From NCBI RefSeq assembly GCF_000721265.1, contig NZ_JOFZ01000020.1, forward strand, positions 1 to 14,804: a stretch of 14,804 nt of DNA, in the 5' to 3' direction. The position numbers and the translations under genes are program-made. Position 1 is the first letter of the stretch; every line of letters starts with the position of its first letter. Below, piece by piece: positions 1 to 7,637 of the stretch. The DNA is from Streptomyces sp. NRRL F-5126 (GTDB taxonomy: Bacteria; Actinomycetota; Actinomycetes; Streptomycetales; Streptomycetaceae). The notes under the pieces were generated by a model that saw nothing but the letters and a program-made list of their open reading frames with translations, was not told the origin of the DNA and did no database searches.

Positions 1-577
1 CTGAATGATCACGGATCCCGTGTCCGCTCTGTCATCCGCCCCGACCTGCGGCATCTTCACGTCAGTTGGGCGATCCCGGGAACTCGCGCAAGCCCTGGGT
101 CACCCAGGCCGTACACCGTGCCGCGCGGGCACCACGCACAGCAGCCGACCTCCGGGTGATGGCCGCGCAGAGCCGCTCCACGGGGGCGGCGCAGAAACGG
201 ACGGGGCACCCCGCGACCGCGACCTCTGCCCAGCTGCCGGCCAACTCGTCGGCGCCACGGCGCGGGCGCTGACTCCCACCCCAAACCGCGCTCCAATCGC
301 GACCGTTCCTGGGTCACCGACGGAACTCGCTGGTCCGGCCCTATACGGGCGCCGTCGACGTTCGTTTCCCATGCTGCTGCAGCAGATTTCCCACGATACA
401 GACCGGGGGCGTCGAGACCAGGGAGTCGCTTGTCGTTGCATGGGAGGACTACATCTCGGAAGCGCCCTCCTGAGTCGTGCGCGCTGGAAGCGTGAAGAAC
501 TTTCATCACCGCAGGTCACAGGGCATTTCCTCGTTCCCGGGCACATCGCCACCGCACATCAATCAGTGGATCGGGGC
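1..577. other. Left edge, no supported gene
   Basis: This stretch is GC-rich and several frames stay open on both strands, but none has a recognisable domain, a good ribosome binding site or a clearly better third-position G/C bias than the competing frames. One plus-strand frame is open from the window edge to a stop at 157-159 and could be the tail of a gene starting outside the window, but its codon bias is not convincing. I see no tRNA, CRISPR repeats or clear inverted repeats. It may be the decayed 3' flank of the minus-strand cluster. Confidence 0.4.
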
Positions 578-1060
578 TCAGTCCTTTTGGGTCTGGAACC
601 CGGCCAACGAGAAGAGACCGCCGAGCGATACGAAGAGAATGAGGAACAGCCCGGTGTCCAGGCGGCTAGCGGCCCCTTCCACGACGTGACCGCCGATCAA
701 CCACCAGGACGGCACTCCGCCCAGGACGAGCAAATAATTGTCCCGCTCGCCCAACAGTCGCATTCCCACCCAGAGCAACACAGGCATAGACATTGCACCG
801 TCGAGCGTGGCCAGCAGGCCTTCGAGCCAGCCAGCGCCCATCGCGCCCTGACCTGCAATCGAGGCCGATTGCGCCCACTCCCTCAAGGAGGACCAGGACC
901 AGTAGCAGAAACTCACGGACGCCGCGGACACCAGCAACCCCTTGGCCCCACGGGCAACTATTCTTCTCCACACGCCTCCGAGTGTTTCACGCCACCGAGG
1001 CGGTGGGCCTGAGTACGTGTACTCAGGCCCACCGCCCATCCGAGGTCGACGTTTCGTCAA
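578..1060 (-). CDS. Small polytopic membrane protein, unknown function
   Basis: This is a predicted integral membrane protein of up to 160 residues. I see about four hydrophobic segments: one around the SAASVSFCYWSW stretch, one around MSMPVLLWVGMRLL, one around YLLVLGGVPSWWLIGG and one near the C-terminus around LFLILFVSLGGLFSL. I do not recognise the family. The longest frame starts with TTG at 1060, whose last bases overlap the TGA of the giant enzyme gene (TTGA), suggesting translational coupling. However, a perfect 18-bp inverted repeat lies at 999-1036 inside the first 20 codons and forces a sequence that reads like filler (GGGPEYTYSGPP), so the true start may be downstream of the hairpin. 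A GTG in the LLV-SAA stretch has AAGGGG six bases upstream, but using it would cut into the first membrane segment. The reading frame is credible; the start is uncertain. Confidence 0.6.
   Translation of the reverse strand: MTKRRPRMGGGPEYTYSGPPPRWRETLGGVWRRIVARGAKGLLVSAASVSFCYWSWSSLREWAQSASIAGQGAMGAGWLEGLLATLDGAMSMPVLLWVGMRLLGERDNYLLVLGGVPSWWLIGGHVVEGAASRLDTGLFLILFVSLGGLFSLAGFQTQKD
999..1036 (-). terminator. Perfect 18-bp inverted repeat, likely terminator of giant enzyme gene
   Basis: The left arm 999-1016 (GGCGGTGGGCCTGAGTAC) and the right arm 1019-1036 are exact reverse complements separated by only two bases. On the minus strand the hairpin begins 20 nt after the stop of the 1350-residue protein gene. 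There is no U-tract, which is common for actinobacterial terminators. It lies within the first codons of the longest version of the downstream membrane-protein frame, so it could also act as an attenuator. The symmetry is seen directly; the terminator role is inferred. Confidence 0.65.
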
Positions 1061-4000
1061 CTGCCCGCGAGCGTGTGCTCGAAGGCCGTTGCATACAGGC
1101 CGGCACCAGGAATCTTCGGGTGAAAGGATTTCATGGATGGGTTGGGATTGCCGGGAAACCAGCTCGGCCCCCGGCTATCCGCTTTCGAATATCCGCTGAG
1201 GACCACACCATTTACGTCCTCCGGGTCTCCGCAAATAGCTTTGCCTGAGAACTCGTCTCGCGGGTCGGAGAATACGGCATTGTCCTGGTACTGGGCGTTG
1301 GCGTCCTCGACGGCACCCTTCATTTCTGTTGCCAGTGTATCGGCCATTTCGTTCAGCCAGGGACCCTCCGCGGTGCCGATGCCTGGGACGCATATCCCCT
1401 CGCGTTCCAGCAATCGCGGATAGCCCATAAGTACGATTTTGGCGTTCTTCGCCTTTTTGTGTATTTCGTTGATTGTCTTGACCAGGAGGGGGCGGACTGT
1501 GTCGTGCGCCCATACCGACGCCCACTTGTTCATTGGGCCCGTAGATTGCCCCTCGATTTTGTCTCCGGTGTTTGGGTTGACGGACTCTAGGGAGTCATCG
1601 GTGCAGACGGTCAGGGAAAGTATGCAATCCTGGATGATGTCGGAGAATCGCATGTCATTGCCACCGATGGACAGGGGAACCAGCGTCGTATTCTGATCGA
1701 GGTAGCCAGAATCGATCTGTGTCACTTCATCTGAACCCTGCTCCTTGCTCAGAATGTTGTACGTGCGAGCGCCGGAGCATGCTACGAAGTGGTAGTCCAT
1801 TTGCGGGTCAAGGTTGTCGCCCATGGATCCGATAGAGCTGCTGTAGCCGGGAAGAGTTGCCTGGCGAGACCAGGCATACTTCGACCGGTGGCACTTGTCC
1901 TCGGTGCTTGGTTGACTTGAGTTGTAGTAGTCGGTTTCTGGATAGTAGTCGTCACCGCCGCCTGTCGTTGCTGCCTCGCCCGAGGAGTACGAGTCGCCCA
2001 TGGCCACGATGGAATTTGCGGGCTTTCCTCCAAGGGGCTGAAAAGCGACCGCGCCCCAGGCGATGTCTTCGTCCGCGGTGCCGTCTGCAGTGCTGTTCGA
2101 CAGGGACACTGTCGGAGTGCCGGTGAAGTGAAATACGCCCAAGCTGACCCAGCCGCCTGCCCGCTGAAGCACGACGCGCTTGGGACTGAGGCTGTCTGAG
2201 CCGCCCACCACGTATGTGGCCTGTCTGGTCTGAGCGCCGGTGTCGGGGAGGTGGACGAGGACGCGAGCCCAGTTCGCGCTCTGCCCAAGTGTCCAGGTCC
2301 CGTCGATGGTCATCTCTCCGCGGCTGCCGCCGAGATGGTCCACGTTGCGCGTCTTGGCGTACCAGAAGTGGCCATCGAACCCGCCACCTATCTGGTGGAG
2401 GTCGGCTTTGGCCTCGTAGTGCGTGCCCAACGTGTCCGGGTAGAAAGTGAATTGGAAACTACCCGCGGAGGTCACTTGTTTGCAGTCACTCCATGTCTCG
2501 GTGCCTTGGGGCACAGAGGCGACAACGTGGGATCCGGTAGGCGCGCCAGTACAGACTGGTTCGCCATTCTTCAGGCGATAGCCACGTCCCGGTTCGTCAA
2601 CCAGCGTCAGGTACTTGATGTTTTCATGCCCGCAGGTGGTGTCGCAATCATCCTTCCAGGTGGCATTAGATTTATTCCACCAGTACTGCGCGTAGCAGTC
2701 CGCGTCAGGACAATTGGGGGGCGAGAGTGAGTCACAGTTGTTGTTGGCATTGCAGAAGATGGTCAGGTCAGGTGAGACTTTGCTGCGTTCAGCTGAGCTG
2801 GTCCACCAGGCTGGCCTGAAGCCGGCGGAAGAGAATCCGGATTCGCCCGGCCAGTCCTGCCGGCCGGAGGTGCTGTAGGAGAAACCGGTGTCGATGGACC
2901 AGGCGGCCCAGCCCATCACCTTCTCCTCGTAGGGCCAGTCCTGCGGGTGGGCGGCGTCCTTGTTGGCCTCCGTGCCGTCATGGTCGGTGTCCATGAAGGG
3001 GTGGCCCCAGCTCTTTTTGTAGATTGGGTTGGCGGGATTGTTGTACCAGCCAAGGCCCCAGTGCCCGTCGTGGTTAGAGGCGTCGGATGGGGGATTGAAG
3101 CCGAGATTGTAATTCCATGCGGCGGTGAACCAGTTCTCCACCCGGGAGGGGTCGTCGTTGTTTACTGTGACCTTTTGCCCCTCCTTGTGGACCTCGTTCC
3201 ACTTGTCTGCCAGGATTTTCAGGGACGCGGCGATGTTTGTGGCGTAGTCGACGGCGACCAACTTCTGCAGGGACGGCGACAGACTCGTCTCATTCCCCTT
3301 CTCATGGCCAGCCAGACGCATTCCGTCGGTGACCTGCCCAACGCCGTAACCACAGTCCGACTCATCCCAGTGGATATTCCAATAGGAGTTCGGGTCGCCT
3401 GGGTCGGGCTTATGCCCGTAGTAACCGTCCACGGCCGCGAGAGGATTGCCCATCTGGCCCGGGATGGTGCCGCCTTCGGCCTGCCACAGGTTTGATTCCT
3501 GGGCCATGATGCCGAGCATGACATTGGCAGGAATTCTGCCTCCACCCGTCAGCGTGGGGAGAGGAAAGAGTCCCTGTGGGTCGATGGTGCCCAAACCTGC
3601 CTGGCTGCGATAGCCGCCCTGTCGGATATAACTGGCGCGCAAGTCACCGCGTACGGCCATGTCGACGGCCCACTCGACCTGGTTCGGGGTCGGTTGCAGC
3701 GCCTGCGCGTGTAGGTCGTTGCGGGAGACGGAGCACCATCGATCTGGGTCTGTGGGGTCGTGAGACACACCGACCGACATGGCACGCACGGTCTGCGTGT
3801 GATTGCCCGTGCCTGATCCAGACTTGCTTGTTGCGGTCAGAGCGGGTGAGAGCTTTTTCATGCCGTTGGGCGACGCGGGTACAGTAACCGATTGGGTGAT
3901 CTTCGTGCCGGTGCTGGTTACGGTCGAGGTGACCGTCAGCGGTTTGGTTACCGTCAGCGTTTCCGGTGACTGAGCAGTCTCCTCGTTCCCACCGGATTCT

Positions 4001-5109
4001 GCCTTAGAGAAGCCCTTGCCGGCGTTCTTGATCCGTGCAAGGCCCGCGTGCATACCGGGAGTGAGGACCGGTGCGATGGCTAGGCGCCCGTTGCTGGAGA
4101 TGTCCGTGCCGGTCGGAGCGTCGACCCGTGTGACCCCTCTGGCCCGAGTGTGCGAATTGCCAGTTACACGCCCAGTAAGGAACACCTGGGCTGTTCCGGC
4201 TTGTTGCAGGTCGAAGGCGCCGAGCTTTCCAGTGGCGATCGTGGACGGTTCGTCACGCTTGTTCCACACTCTGGCGCGCGCCTTCTTGCCGCCGTTGCGT
4301 TCGACGAAGGCGATGCTTCCATCCTTGGTCGGGTGGATGTCGAAGGGCAGTCCTCCTGCGGTGAGCATGGGCTTGACCCTGCCGGAGTGATCGAGGTGGA
4401 TCAGGCGCCGGCCCAGTGCCGCCACCGTACCGTCGTCGACGGGTACGGCGCTGGTAACTTCGCCCTTCGTTGCGGCTTTGCTGGTGACCTTGCCGGTGGT
4501 ATTCACGGTCAGCACGCGGGTTTTGGTCTTAGCCGGGTCGTTCATGCCGCGGAACGCCGTGAACGCTGCCGTATGGCTATGAGGATTACAGGACGGATCG
4601 AAGTAGGCCAGCGATGCCGTGAACGGGAGCTTTGATACCTGCCCACTGTCCAGGTTTACGATGGCCGCGAACGCGCCACCTTGCATCAGGTCGGGTTTGT
4701 TGGTGAAGGTCCTTGGCGCGTAGACCACCGCTGCGTGGGTGCGGTCCATGACGCATTCGTTACCGATCCAGCTGTCCGCGGGCATGCCCGGTTCGGACAA
4801 GACAGCGGCGGTCTTCCACGTGTAGGCCTTGCTACTGTCGGCGACGAGAAGGTGGAGGCCGTCGGTGTCGGCTGCGGCGGTGACTGCTCGGTCCGACGAC
4901 GTCTTCCAGCCCTTGCCGAGCTTCTTTTCGGGATCCGTGACACCACTCGACGAGGTGGACGAGGTGGTGGACTGAGTGGCCTCGTGCGTTGGGCCTATTC
5001 GCGGCGCTGCGGCGGCTGGGGCGGCCTGTGTAAGTCCCCCTATCAGTGTGGCACTAGCAACTATTGCAACCGCTTGCACGCGGTGTCTTAGTTTGATCTT
5101 GCGTCTCAA
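1057..5109 (-). CDS. Giant secreted enzyme: propeller-like, lytic-transglycosylase-like, golvesin-like and SGNH hydrolase domains
   Basis: A 1350-residue secreted protein. The start is TTG at 5109 with AAAGGG about 7 nt upstream; the nearby upstream ATG is out of frame. A Sec signal peptide (RRKIKLRHR, a hydrophobic core, then AAPAAAAP) is cleaved near residue 35. Residues about 60-360 look like a repeated beta-strand, propeller-type domain. A Thr/Val-rich linker of TVT repeats follows at about 380-412. Residues about 525-670 resemble a lysozyme-fold SLT transglycosylase: AQESN with probable catalytic E538, the GYG motif at 587-589 and WNYN near 667. A golvesin/Xly-type beta-domain spans about 895-1027. 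The C-terminus is an SGNH hydrolase: GDSYSSGE with S1040, CSGA, GGND with N1151, and SFHP with H1330. No Asp sits three residues before that His, as in Ser-His dyad actinobacterial esterases. It probably cleaves wall glycan and an ester substrate outside the cell; substrates are not deducible. From memory the architecture recalls NocE-type proteins, which I could not check. A paralogue without the SGNH part is at 10887-13853. Confidence 0.85.
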   Translation of the reverse strand: MRRKIKLRHRVQAVAIVASATLIGGLTQAAPAAAAPRIGPTHEATQSTTSSTSSSGVTDPEKKLGKGWKTSSDRAVTAAADTDGLHLLVADSSKAYTWKTAAVLSEPGMPADSWIGNECVMDRTHAAVVYAPRTFTNKPDLMQGGAFAAIVNLDSGQVSKLPFTASLAYFDPSCNPHSHTAAFTAFRGMNDPAKTKTRVLTVNTTGKVTSKAATKGEVTSAVPVDDGTVAALGRRLIHLDHSGRVKPMLTAGGLPFDIHPTKDGSIAFVERNGGKKARARVWNKRDEPSTIATGKLGAFDLQQAGTAQVFLTGRVTGNSHTRARGVTRVDAPTGTDISSNGRLAIAPVLTPGMHAGLARIKNAGKGFSKAESGGNEETAQSPETLTVTKPLTVTSTVTSTGTKITQSVTVPASPNGMKKLSPALTATSKSGSGTGNHTQTVRAMSVGVSHDPTDPDRWCSVSRNDLHAQALQPTPNQVEWAVDMAVRGDLRASYIRQGGYRSQAGLGTIDPQGLFPLPTLTGGGRIPANVMLGIMAQESNLWQAEGGTIPGQMGNPLAAVDGYYGHKPDPGDPNSYWNIHWDESDCGYGVGQVTDGMRLAGHEKGNETSLSPSLQKLVAVDYATNIAASLKILADKWNEVHKEGQKVTVNNDDPSRVENWFTAAWNYNLGFNPPSDASNHDGHWGLGWYNNPANPIYKKSWGHPFMDTDHDGTEANKDAAHPQDWPYEEKVMGWAAWSIDTGFSYSTSGRQDWPGESGFSSAGFRPAWWTSSAERSKVSPDLTIFCNANNNCDSLSPPNCPDADCYAQYWWNKSNATWKDDCDTTCGHENIKYLTLVDEPGRGYRLKNGEPVCTGAPTGSHVVASVPQGTETWSDCKQVTSAGSFQFTFYPDTLGTHYEAKADLHQIGGGFDGHFWYAKTRNVDHLGGSRGEMTIDGTWTLGQSANWARVLVHLPDTGAQTRQATYVVGGSDSLSPKRVVLQRAGGWVSLGVFHFTGTPTVSLSNSTADGTADEDIAWGAVAFQPLGGKPANSIVAMGDSYSSGEAATTGGGDDYYPETDYYNSSQPSTEDKCHRSKYAWSRQATLPGYSSSIGSMGDNLDPQMDYHFVACSGARTYNILSKEQGSDEVTQIDSGYLDQNTTLVPLSIGGNDMRFSDIIQDCILSLTVCTDDSLESVNPNTGDKIEGQSTGPMNKWASVWAHDTVRPLLVKTINEIHKKAKNAKIVLMGYPRLLEREGICVPGIGTAEGPWLNEMADTLATEMKGAVEDANAQYQDNAVFSDPRDEFSGKAICGDPEDVNGVVLSGYSKADSRGPSWFPGNPNPSMKSFHPKIPGAGLYATAFEHTLAGS

Positions 5110-5263
5110 AGCATCCCTTTCGTTCGTACAATGACTTCTGGGCTTTCGTGCGAATCGACCTAGTGGAACGTGTTTGGGGAGATTAACATGCGCGAGTTAG
5201 GAATTGGCTCGGTGACGGTGGCTGCACGTCAATTTGCGAAGGACACGCACGTTTTCGGCATAC
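5110..5263 (-). promoter_or_regulatory. Intergenic leader of the giant enzyme gene
   Basis: The stretch between the terminator of the 299-residue protein gene and the TTG start at 5109 contains no gene. Because a strong hairpin closes the upstream gene, the giant enzyme probably has its own promoter here. A TTGACG hexamer is present on the minus strand at 5232-5227, but no good -10 follows at 17-18 bp, so I do not assign a promoter. The placement is inferred from the layout. Confidence 0.35.
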
Positions 5264-5302
5264 TGGGCAATCCTGGATCGTCGTAGCGTCCAGGATTGCC
5301 CA
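5264..5302 (-). terminator. Hairpin terminator after the four-Cys protein gene
   Basis: A 14-bp perfect stem (left arm 5264-5277, TGGGCAATCCTGGA; right arm 5289-5302) with an 11-nt loop starts 9 nt after the TAA stop of the 299-residue gene on the minus strand. No U-tract follows. Position and symmetry fit a factor-independent, actinobacterial-type terminator separating the two-gene operon from the giant enzyme gene. Confidence 0.75.
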
Positions 5303-5311
5303 TTCGAGGAT

Positions 5312-6211
5312 TTACTCGATTGACTGAGCTTTACTGACCAGCGCCGCATACTGTGCGGGGGCGGACTTGAGCGCGGAAATCTGCTTAGCGATAGCAGACT
5401 GTTCGATCTTCGCTTCCGTGTCGAACCAGGTTTTCTCGAGGTTCACCCTTTCGCGACATGCAACATCCGCAACGGCCGTTCGCTTCTCAAGCTTAGTGAT
5501 GCGGTACGGATTCGAGAACCTTTGGTCGTCGCTTGCGTCGAGCGGCTTTTTGTAGTTGTAGCCCTTGCTCTTCATGCAGACAGACCACGAGTGGAAGGCC
5601 GAGACGACTTCCTTTTTTTTCTGAGATGCGATGAAAGACTGCCCTTCGATCGACTGTGCCACCGGCGACGGCACAAGCTTGGGAAGTTTTGCATCTGCCA
5701 TGCCTACGCACTTTTGGACTTGTCCCTCTGGGGCACCCGAATTGTCCACGGCCCCCTTCGACTCCGCCTCGTCGTAAGCCGCCTGCTGCTTGGGGTCAGG
5801 ATGATATCCCCATCTCTTCACCTCAGCCCGGGCGTGCACACCGTAGCGCCAGTCAGTGAGGGTCTTTCCACCCAAGTCGGGGAGATTTGGTGGCGCGGCC
5901 CAATCTGGATATCCAGCATCGCTCATACAGGATTCTATAATACTGCCGCGCGTAACGCTTACTGTTCGCACATCCAGTTTTTTCGGCAGATATTTCTCTA
6001 CCGGCAACTTCCAGTCAGCGGGATCGTCACTTCCCCCCTCAAGCGTGCTTAGGGACGCTGGCCTGTAGGGGGCTGACTTCTGGTGTGTTGCAGCAGGTAG
6101 GTGTCGCTTGCTATCACCGTGCACTGCATATGAGGCTCCAGCAGCTACAGCCACTACTAGGAAAGCAGTAGCAAAAGGCACGAGCTTCAGACGGCTCGGA
6201 AGATGCTTCAT
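5312..6211 (-). CDS. Signal-anchored four-cysteine extracytoplasmic protein, unknown function
   Basis: This 299-residue protein has a basic N-terminus and a hydrophobic helix at about residues 11-30, followed by a hydrophilic chain, so it is either an anchored or a secreted protein. There are four spaced cysteines: C95 in SCMSDAGY, C168 in QKCVG, C212 in VCMKSKGYNY and C252 in VACRERVNL. The repeated C-M-x-x-x-GY pattern and the ADVACR...LEKTW block resemble a family of uncharacterised actinobacterial envelope proteins I recall but cannot name. Two disulfides are plausible. The ATG start is set by AAGGAG 8 nt upstream. The gene begins 15 nt after the stop of the small secreted protein gene, so the two form an operon, closed by the hairpin at 5264-5302. 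No catalytic motif is visible. Base composition is lower in GC than in the right cluster. Confidence 0.75.
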   Translation of the reverse strand: MKHLPSRLKLVPFATAFLVVAVAAGASYAVHGDSKRHLPAATHQKSAPYRPASLSTLEGGSDDPADWKLPVEKYLPKKLDVRTVSVTRGSIIESCMSDAGYPDWAAPPNLPDLGGKTLTDWRYGVHARAEVKRWGYHPDPKQQAAYDEAESKGAVDNSGAPEGQVQKCVGMADAKLPKLVPSPVAQSIEGQSFIASQKKKEVVSAFHSWSVCMKSKGYNYKKPLDASDDQRFSNPYRITKLEKRTAVADVACRERVNLEKTWFDTEAKIEQSAIAKQISALKSAPAQYAALVSKAQSIE

Positions 6212-6226
6212 TTCTCGATCTCCTTT

Positions 6227-6691
6227 TCAGGAAGAAGTCCACTTGAAGGACGCGTCTTCGTTGTACACATTGACGAACTGGTCATGTTGCTGGTACGGGC
6301 CTATTACGTCTTGCGATCCTTTGTAACCCGAGTTGTAGTAAACTCTGGCCATGTACGTTGGATGATTATTCTCACCCGAAGCTGCATTATTCTTGATGTG
6401 CTGGCCGGCGCCTGCGTGTCCATCACAGAATGTAAGCGGATGGGTTGAAGGGTCAGTTCCACCTATTCGCAGCGCATTGAAGTCATACACGCTATATCCA
6501 ATATCCCTATACGCTCCGTTTAGGCCCGAGTTGTAGTAGATGGCGAACTTGAACTTTGACGTATAGGGTACTTTGCAAGCCTCCATGCTCATGAGGTTCT
6601 CTTCGTCGTTGTTTGCCGAAGCCACAGGCGCCCCGACCAGAACGGCAGCAGCAGCCATAGCTATTGCGGTTATGCATTTCTTCAATCTCAT
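6227..6691 (-). CDS. Small secreted protein, crystallin/peptidase inhibitor I36-like
   Basis: A 154-residue exported protein. ATG 6691 gives a signal peptide (MRLKKC, Ala/Val-rich core, PVASA) cleaved after about residue 26. The mature part has two similar beta-hairpin-like units: AIYYNSGLNGAYRDIG near 50-65 and ARVYYNSGYKGSQDVIG near 113-129. The Y-x-x-x-G-x-x-G pattern is typical of the betagamma-crystallin-like fold in Streptomyces family I36 inhibitors and related secreted proteins, but inhibitor activity is only a guess. Mature cysteines C39 and one in LTFCDG could pair. The ribosome binding site is weak (ACGGGA). It is first in an operon with the 299-residue protein. An insertion sequence lies 45 bp upstream, and the inverted repeat CGAAAAC/GTTTTCG sits between them. 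GC is strikingly low for the region: counts of two 60-base stretches gave about 52% and 45%. Confidence 0.7.
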   Translation of the reverse strand: MRLKKCITAIAMAAAAVLVGAPVASANNDEENLMSMEACKVPYTSKFKFAIYYNSGLNGAYRDIGYSVYDFNALRIGGTDPSTHPLTFCDGHAGAGQHIKNNAASGENNHPTYMARVYYNSGYKGSQDVIGPYQQHDQFVNVYNEDASFKWTSS

Positions 6692-6710
6692 CGCACATCC
6701 CGTCTTTTTG

Positions 6711-6729
6711 CGAAAACGTCGAGTTTTCG
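6711..6729. promoter_or_regulatory. Operator-like inverted repeat upstream of small secreted gene
   Basis: CGAAAAC (6711-6717) and GTTTTCG (6723-6729) form a perfect 7-bp inverted repeat with a 5-nt spacer, about 20 bp upstream of the ATG at 6691. It lies between the start codon and the insertion sequence, so it survived the insertion. It could be a regulator binding site or a 5' leader hairpin. The symmetry is seen; the role is inferred. Confidence 0.4.
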
Positions 6730-6735
6730 AATGTG

Positions 6736-6738
6736 TTA
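6736..6738. repeat. Target site duplication TTA, left copy
   Basis: TTA directly abuts the left inverted repeat and is repeated at 8131-8133 directly outside the right one. A three-base TNA duplication fits IS5-family insertions. Confidence 0.75.
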
Positions 6739-6768
6739 GAGCTCGTAACACGATCTTGGTGAAACGTG
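6739..6768 (+). repeat. Left terminal inverted repeat of the IS
   Basis: The 30-bp terminal repeat starts GAGCTCGTAACACGATCTTG and matches the reverse complement of 8101-8130 except at positions 18, 25 and 29. Confidence 0.88.
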
Positions 6769-6813
6769 CTGGTTGGCCGTGACCGGTGTGAAGATTCGGC
6801 CGTTCGTGATGGT

Positions 6814-7622
6814 GTGAGTACTCGGCCGTGGATCGTGGACGACGACTTGTGGGCGCTGATTGAGCCGCTCTTGCCGCCTTGGCCGGAGCGGTCGCCGGGG
6901 CCGAGACCGGTGCCGGACCGGCTCTGTCTCCAGGGCATCCTGTTCGTTCTCTACAACGACATAGCGTGGCAGCTCCTACCGCTGGAGCTGGGGTTCGGCT
7001 CGGGTCAGACGTGCTGGCGGCGTCTGGACCGGTGGCAGGAGGCGGGGGTCTTCGACCGGCTGCACCAGGTCCTGCTCGCAGAGCTGAACGCGGTCGGCGA
7101 ACTCGACTGGTCACGGGCCTGCGTGGATGGTTCCCACATCCGCGCGAAAAAGGGGGCGCCGAGACCGGTCCGTCGCCGGTCGACCGGCGGAAGACGGGCA
7201 GCAAACACCACCTGATCTGCGACGGACGCGGCACCCCGCTCAAAGTCATCACCACCGCGGCGAACGTCAACGACATCACCCAGACCCTCAATCTGGTCGA
7301 CGGCATCCCGCCCGTCACTGGCCGGCCCGGCCGGCCGCGACGGCGCCCCGAGGCCGTCCTGGGCGACAAGGCATACGACTCGAAGGCCGTACGCCGGGAA
7401 CTGCGACGCCGCAGGATCCTGCCGGTCATCTCCCTCAGGGGTGCCCCGAACATCAAGGGCCTGGGCAAGCTCCGCTACGTCGTCGAGCAGACGTTCGCCC
7501 TGCTCCACCAGTTCAAACGTCTCGCCATCCGATGGGAACGACGCCTCGAACTCCACGACGCCTTGGTCTCGTTGGGCTGCAGCCTCATCTGCTGGAGACG
7601 CCTGAAGAAGTTTGGATCATGA
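6814..7622 (+). CDS. IS5-type DDE transposase (orfA/orfB, -1 frameshift)
   Basis: The transposase catalyses excision and insertion of the surrounding element. The first frame starts at GTG 6814 (VSTRPWIVDDDLW), carries the N-terminal DUF4096-like region (LIEPLLPPWP, then GSGQTCWRRLDRWQ) and ends at 7215. The second frame runs to the TGA at 7620-7622. A -1 slip at A-AAG-GGG (7149-7155) joins them into about 269 residues, normal for the family. Probable catalytic residues in the fused protein are D105 (VDGSHI), D154 (NVNDI) and E225 (VVEQTFALLHQF), the last in the usual Y/R-K-E context ending RLAIRWERR. All family blocks are present in order, so this looks functional if frameshifting occurs. 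The alternative, a fresh inactivating indel, is less likely because the shift falls on a canonical slippery heptamer. Confidence 0.88.
7149..7155 (+). promoter_or_regulatory. Slippery heptamer for -1 ribosomal frameshift
   Basis: The run AAAAAGGGGG (7147-7156) contains A-AAG-GGG in the reading phase of the first transposase frame. A -1 slip re-pairs as AAA-GGG and continues into the frame encoding KGGAETGPSPVDRRKTGSKHH, the expected family sequence. Programmed -1 frameshifting is known in several two-frame IS5 subgroups. Confidence 0.75.
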
Positions 7623-7637
7623 ATCTGCGCTGCAGTT

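Noticed and set aside
5..1012. Long open plus-strand frame of 335 codons at the left edge
   Set aside because: It runs antisense to the credible membrane-protein gene, has no ribosome binding site or recognisable domain, and its composition is typical of shadow frames in GC-rich DNA.
2947..3495. Plus-strand open frame inside the minus-strand giant gene
   Set aside because: It is antisense to the SLT-like domain region, and its Val/Gly-rich composition is expected from reverse reading.
6227..7468. 413-codon minus-strand frame reading through the IS into the small secreted gene
   Set aside because: Its upstream part is antisense to the transposase; the ATG at 6691 gives a proper signal peptide and is the real start.
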